From: Motacilla alba alba | Lineage: Eukaryota; Chordata; Aves; Passeriformes; Motacillidae | Reading direction: 5' to 3' | Length of the DNA: 64,000 nucleotides | NCBI RefSeq assembly: GCF_015832195.1 | Contig: NC_052046.1 | Coordinates: forward strand, 31,958,911-32,022,910 | Shown: in pieces, positions 59,280-64,000 of the stretch | Position numbering within the stretch: position 1 is the first letter of the stretch | Layout: each line of letters begins with the position of its first letter | Program-made: the position numbers and the translations under genes | Notes under the pieces: model-generated | What the model saw: only the letters and a program-made list of their open reading frames with translations | What the model was told of the DNA's origin: nothing | Database searches by the model: none

Positions 59280-59601
59280 ATTTGCTAGAGAGGGGGAAAC
59301 CGTGAAACTGAGGTTTGGGAATTTGTAGAAAATATCTATGAAATTTTAAGGCTATTTGATACTCAGAGGGAACGTTAGTAAAAATGGTGTTAGCTGTGCC
59401 AGACTTCCTTATATTTCTTAATACCTTTCATTCAGAGCAAGCTTTTATTTTGCATTTTTCTTTTTGGCTACTAGGCATGTGGAAAGACGATATTTCCGCT
59501 TTAGCTTTGCAGGCATTCCCACATCTGCAGGCCTGCTTGGCAGAGGGATGTCCAGGGACTTCAGAGCGGTGTGTGGGAGCTGCTGGGAAGCAGAACTTAG
59601 A
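59280..59601. other. Short spacer between CR1 and solo LTR
   Basis: 322 bases between two mobile elements. GC content rises towards the LTR. The open frames crossing it run on into the LTR and are not credible genes. Confidence 0.6.
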
Positions 59602-59607
59602 GTGGGC
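59602..59607. repeat. Target-site duplication, left copy (GTGGGC)
   Basis: Six bases repeated exactly at 60237-60242. The match extends one base further if the A before each copy is counted. Confidence 0.8.
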
Positions 59608-59985
59608 TGTTGTGGTGCATTGTTTGGTTCTGTGTATTATTAATGTTCTTGGTGGTATGGTCTGTGTTCCCCCCATTGTTTTGGTTCTGTCTCGGTTCTC
59701 CCTTCCTACCCAGAGATGTGCCAATTCCCTGTCTCCTGCCCTGTTAGCATCTATTATTGCTGAGTCACTCCCTTGATCCCTCCCTGACTCCCTATCCCTC
59801 ACTCGGCGGCCTCTCTTTTTCTTCTGGAACCTTCTGTCTTTGCCATCGAGTGATTGGTTTGGAGGCCAGGGTCCCTCCTTCCAGTTAAATACATTGGCTT
59901 GTTCCCACATCAGTCACTCCTCTTTCCACACCCCCCTGCTTTCCTATTGGCTTCTAGGTTAGCTCCGCCCCAGTTCTCCTCTCCC

Positions 59986-59993
59986 TTTATAAA
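59986..59993 (+). promoter_or_regulatory. LTR TATA box
   Basis: TTTATAAA about 20 bases after a GC-rich box (CCGCCCC), in the expected U3 position. Transcription would run away from HSD17B4. Confidence 0.6.
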
Positions 59994-60039
59994 CCCCTGC
60001 AATCCTTTGAGGTTTTGCTGGGTTGACTCCCTTGGAGTT

Positions 60040-60045
60040 AATAAA
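60040..60045 (+). terminator. LTR polyadenylation signal
   Basis: AATAAA 47 bases downstream of the TATA box, followed by TGTGCCCC and a pyrimidine-rich stretch, as expected for an LTR R/U5 boundary. Confidence 0.6.
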
Positions 60046-60236
60046 ACCTGGACTGTGCCCCCAGACAGAGTCTCTCTCTTCCTTTCCTTGCCGCCACTGC
60101 CTCTAGCCTTTCCAGCTAGGCGCCCTCTGGATACCGCAGCGTCTCTGGAGAGTGCCCCCCCCAGTGCTGGCTGTGTCGGAGCTAGCCACTGTTGATCCTG
60201 CTCCTCCAGCTAGGAGCAGAAGGACACAGCACAGCA

Positions 60237-60242
60237 GTGGGC
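60237..60242. repeat. Target-site duplication, right copy (GTGGGC)
   Basis: Exact match to 59602-59607. Confidence 0.8.
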
Positions 60243-63200
60243 CATGCAGGCTGTGCTGACCTCTGTAGTCCTGCTGGCCCCTGCAACAGCTCAGGCAAAG
60301 ATAACCTGGTGTGTTTTTGCCAGTCTGTGGTTGCTATCCTGGCTTTGATGAAGGCTTGTTCTAAAGACTGTGGAGACAACGAGATTTATGTGCATTAGCT
60401 GAGTGGTTTGGTCTGCTCTCCTGCTTGACGTGAAAACTGCAGTTTAATCCATTCAGCTATAATGCATGTGAATCTGAGATACTACTCATGTATCTGTAAA
60501 CTAACACAAGGCTTTCACCTGATAACTGGACTATGCTTGCTATTTGCTGCTTGGAGGACAGAAAAGTCAACTAGGCATCTGGCAGTTCTAACATGTTTTG
60601 CTAGGAGGTCTGAAAATGGGAAAAAGGGATTGGTTTTCATTATACTGTTTGTGTTATTTGTCATAACATTTTAATTATTCAAGTTTGTTCTGAATGTTTT
60701 CCTCGATGTTGACCATTAAGGAGGAAGCCTTTGGTAGAATCACTCTCTTGGGGAAAAGTCCCGGGCTTCCTTCTGCTGACCTGATGAATGAAAGGTCTCT
60801 TTTAGTCTTCTGATCTTTAAACAATGGAGAGGGAAATATTGCTTCTTTGGGAGCAGCAGGTGTGAAACATTCCAGCAACACTGCTCCTGAGGTAATTTGT
60901 ACAAACCTTGAACAATGTCTAGAGTGGTTAACAATGACTCTGGGAGCTGATATAATTGTCAACACATTTGAGGTAAACCCAACAGATATGACTAGATCAG
61001 CATTAGTCATGTTGTGAACATTGCTCTTTGAATATTGCTCAGTTTAATGCAGTTTGGTGACAAAAATGTTGGCAATTTTTGTTCTCTAAATTAAAGATAG
61101 CACAGTGAGTTCAAAGTAATTCCAGGTCAGAGTGGCTTAATAATAAGCTGAATGTACTAGTGTTGCTTTTTTGTAAACCCGGACAACATATTTTGATTTA
61201 GAATCAATTAGAAATATTTCATGCAGCACTAGCAATACTATATAGCAAATTATTCAGTTTTTAATTGATATGCACTATCAGCAAAGTGAGCTGCACTGTA
61301 CTTGCTCAGACAGTCAGAGAGCAAATAGACTGTCTAAGAAGCCTCTAAATTTATGATCAGACTCCTGCCCTGAGAATAAACACTGCTCAAAAACACTGGC
61401 CCTTTCCATCCCAGAGAAGCACAGCAGGGTGCTGGCAGCTGTGGTTGACAACACACATGTTCTCCTCAGGCCTGCCATCTCCTCTCCGCTTGCTTTTTCT
61501 GTGTCTGTTTGCTTTCCATGTCTGTGTGATCCCACCTTGCTGCTTTTGACTTACTCTAGCTAAACCTTGTGACTAAATACGAGGTGTTGTTATAGCATTT
61601 GTTCTTTTCCATGTGTGTCCTGTTGCTTTTGATCTCAGGCTTGTGATGCAGAGACACCTGAACTTCCATGACTACAGCAGCATCTGTGCATACCTGGGGA
61701 TTGTGTGATTGTGTGAAACCCAATGTAATCAAAAAGAGTGATATAAAGGCATCCCCTGTTTCATGTTGGAATTTTTGATATGGTCATTTGCTTTCTCTTT
61801 CTATCCTTAAAACTAGTTCTGTCCAAAAATGTCTCTATTTTGTTTATTTGGGAGCAGGAGGTGTGGATACTTGAGGGCACAGGCCTTTGCTCTTGAAGTT
61901 AAATTAACATAAAAATTATTTAGAATAACTCATGGAATTTCAAGCCTTGTGAATTAGCTGCATTTATTTTAGTAGTCCTGTGCAATAGTTTATGAAAATT
62001 AAATATAAATTAAATTAAGTATAACATGTAGCAGTTATGGCAGTGGTATATGTATAACAATGTGAACAGTTTCTGAGAGAAGAATAGAGAAAAGTTAAGT
62101 CATTTATCCCCTTTATTTACCCGACTTAAAATTAAATCAATGTATTGAGGGATTGTAATTTGATGTGTATTTTGTGGGCATTTTGCTGCTCTGTCTGTCA
62201 GAAATATTTAAGAATTACCTCCACTGTGGTAATTGTTTACAAAGCAGAAGGACATGCTAAGCAGTTGAAGATTACAAAACACTTTAAAAAGGAATTTGGA
62301 GTGATATAAACTAGTACTTAAATGTTGCTAGATAATGGGAATGGCCCAACAACTTAAATGCTTGGGGAAAAAAAAAGAGCTTTAAATGTCTTAAAAATCC
62401 TTTCAATTTCTTAAAAAATATGCTTTTTAGAATGGGACAGGTAATTTTTACAGTTGTAGTTTTTGCTGTATTTTTAAATGAGTAGCACTTCAGTAGTCAA
62501 AGATTTGCAGACGATGTGATAGATGATGCCTAGTGACAGGAATCACGTCATTCCACCCTGAATGGATAGTATTTTAATGAAAAGCTTAGCAAAGTGATTA
62601 TATATTAAACAATATTTGCAGCAGGTGCATAAATCATAAAATACTGCCTTGAAGAGAAAGAGGTATTGGTAGATTACTTTTAATATCAATGCACTGCCTG
62701 AAGGTCAATAGCAATGAGCACATTTGGGGAAAAGTATTTTTTTTCATGTCAGCATTGTTTATTTTAACCACCTTATTATTATTCTTCAAATGTTCTGCTT
62801 TTCTCTCTTGCCTGAACTTGTTTCCCCTCCATTTTCCCTTACTTGCACCAGTCTTGACAGTGCTCTGATGTTCTATGTATGCATTTGTTGAAATGCTAGA
62901 GGTTTATTTTTTCTGAACTGATCTCCAGTTTTGAGGGAATTAGCACTATTAATACTTACCTAATTAGTACACTTTTGAGGTCCATAATAATATTTTAGAT
63001 TTCTTTTCCTTCCCCTGCAAGAAATCCCTGCAATTATTTTATTAGGTGTGCTTAAGAAAGACGAGGACACAGAATAATGGTAGCACTTTCAATTAAAATA
63101 TTCTGTTTTCACTAGTATATCTCTGACAGCAAAAAGTAGCAGAATGGAAAGCTTGCTTTCAGTGTAGGTCCAGCTCCAGACCTGTATACTCTTTCCAAGG

Positions 63201-64000
63201 TTAACTTTGGGTTAACATTGCAGAAGCGTATGGATGACCATATTATGCTCTTTCAGTTTTTTTTTCCCCTTATGTTTTAGTTATTTCTGAGACATTACAT
63301 AAAAGGAGGTTTTTCTTATCTACAGTAAAATGTAAATGTAATCAATTCTGATTGAACAGCCTTTTAAGTTGACTTTCTTCTGAATCCTGTAAGTCTGGTT
63401 CTCACAGCATAATGCTATTCTCCCTGCTGAACTGAAAAATATGCTGGCCTGTTACTGTGAATATTATTTCTTTTGGAGTGAAGAGAGTAGTAAAAGAGCA
63501 CAGATCATCTAGTCTTAAATCTTCTTGCAGAAGCAAGAGCTAAGTCCCTCTGGATTTCTCCTGGTGAAAGTGTAGGAAGGAGACTGCTAACCTGAGACGC
63601 AGTCATTTAGAATGTGATTCACATATAAAGAGAGATTCAACAGTTCTAAGAGGTGGAGGGGCAAAATGCTTGGGTGACACGGGACAATTTGAGTGCAAAG
63701 ACACTGGTTGAAAAAGAAGTAAATGGATCTCTATTCTTTGGGTCACTTTCCACCATCCTGAAGAAGCCGCTTTGTTTCCTAAAGGGAAAGAAATTGATTA
63801 TTTTGATGAGTGAGAGACTGTTTCACACTCTAGACGCCCTCAGGGAATCACTTACAGGTCACAACCGCCCCATGATGAAGGTTGAGTGGCTATGCATGTA
63901 CCCCTGTGTCCAGGTGTGCACATCTGGATCTCATCTGAGTTATACTGTGTTCCAGCATGCACACTGTGTGTTCTATTACACAAATAAATAATTCTGTTGC
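60243..64000. other. Intergenic, 3.8 kb, no gene recognised
   Basis: AT-rich, with short open frames on both strands such as 60675-61010 (-) and 63653-63991 (+). None has a family match or splice context I can support. Nothing else is recognised. Confidence 0.7.

Larger units (their letters stand above)
59608..60236 (+). mobile_element. Well-preserved solo LTR of an endogenous retrovirus (ERVK-like)
   Basis: A 629-bp element with canonical TG...CA ends. It starts TGTTGTGGTG and ends CACAGCACAGCA, a partial inverted repeat, and has a 6-bp target duplication. The U3 holds CCTATTGG and GCTCCGCCCC (CCAAT-like and GC-box-like), followed by a TATA box TTTATAAA at 59986-59993. A poly(A) signal AATAAA lies at 60040-60045 and a C+T-rich U5 follows. 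There is no internal retroviral sequence, hence a solo LTR. It is GC-richer than the surroundings. The long open frames on both strands (59384-59776 +, 59428-59910 -, 59854-60195 +) are accidental. Confidence 0.88.

Noticed and set aside
59428..59910. 160-codon minus-strand open frame, the longest in the window
   Set aside because: It runs antisense through the solo LTR and its flank. The arginine/lysine-rich translation reflects the C+T-rich LTR strand, not a protein family.
60675..61010. 111-codon minus-strand open frame
   Set aside because: Intergenic and unrecognised, with no regulatory or splice context.
63653..63991. 112-codon open frame near the right edge
   Set aside because: No recognised domain and no splice logic. 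It may be part of something beyond the window, but nothing here supports that.

Overview
The window is nuclear DNA from a bird, most likely a songbird. It is AT-rich and intron-dominated, with GT-AG splice junctions, CR1 LINEs ending in the avian ATTCTRTG-type tail, avian-type ERV LTRs and a tRNA-Ile-derived SINE fused to a CR1 tail. I recall that SINE type from zebra finch (TguSINE1-like). Every long recognisable coding match belongs to one gene, HSD17B4, which encodes peroxisomal multifunctional enzyme type 2 (D-bifunctional protein). HSD17B4 is Z-linked in chicken, so Z linkage is likely here; this is inference from synteny.

Positions 1-46130 hold the 3' part of HSD17B4 on the + strand. 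Fourteen coding exons (666-794 through 45755-45844) join in frame to 490 residues plus one split codon and a stop. They cover the end of the short-chain dehydrogenase domain, a Ser-rich linker, the whole 2-enoyl-CoA hydratase-2 domain and the SCP2-like domain, ending in the peroxisomal signal AKL. All splice phases agree and no frameshift or stop interrupts the frame. By human numbering these should be exons 11-24. The first half of the gene lies before position 1.

The introns carry six CR1 fragments, all in the sense direction. They also hold one sense solo LTR with a 6-bp target duplication (17379-17919), one antisense ERVL-type LTR (about 26529-27113), one SINE (about 44006-44148) and several short tandem duplications and hairpins.

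Positions 46131-64000 look intergenic. They contain one antisense CR1 (58160-59279) and a well-preserved solo LTR with a 6-bp target duplication (59608-60236). I recognise no gene in the rest.

I found no new multi-gene system. The most useful leads concern how mobile DNA and splice-site structure may alter HSD17B4 transcripts: a sense LTR promoter and poly(A) signal upstream of the catalytic exon, a possible alternative last exon that would remove the SCP2 domain and peroxisomal signal, and a GYNNGY tandem donor.
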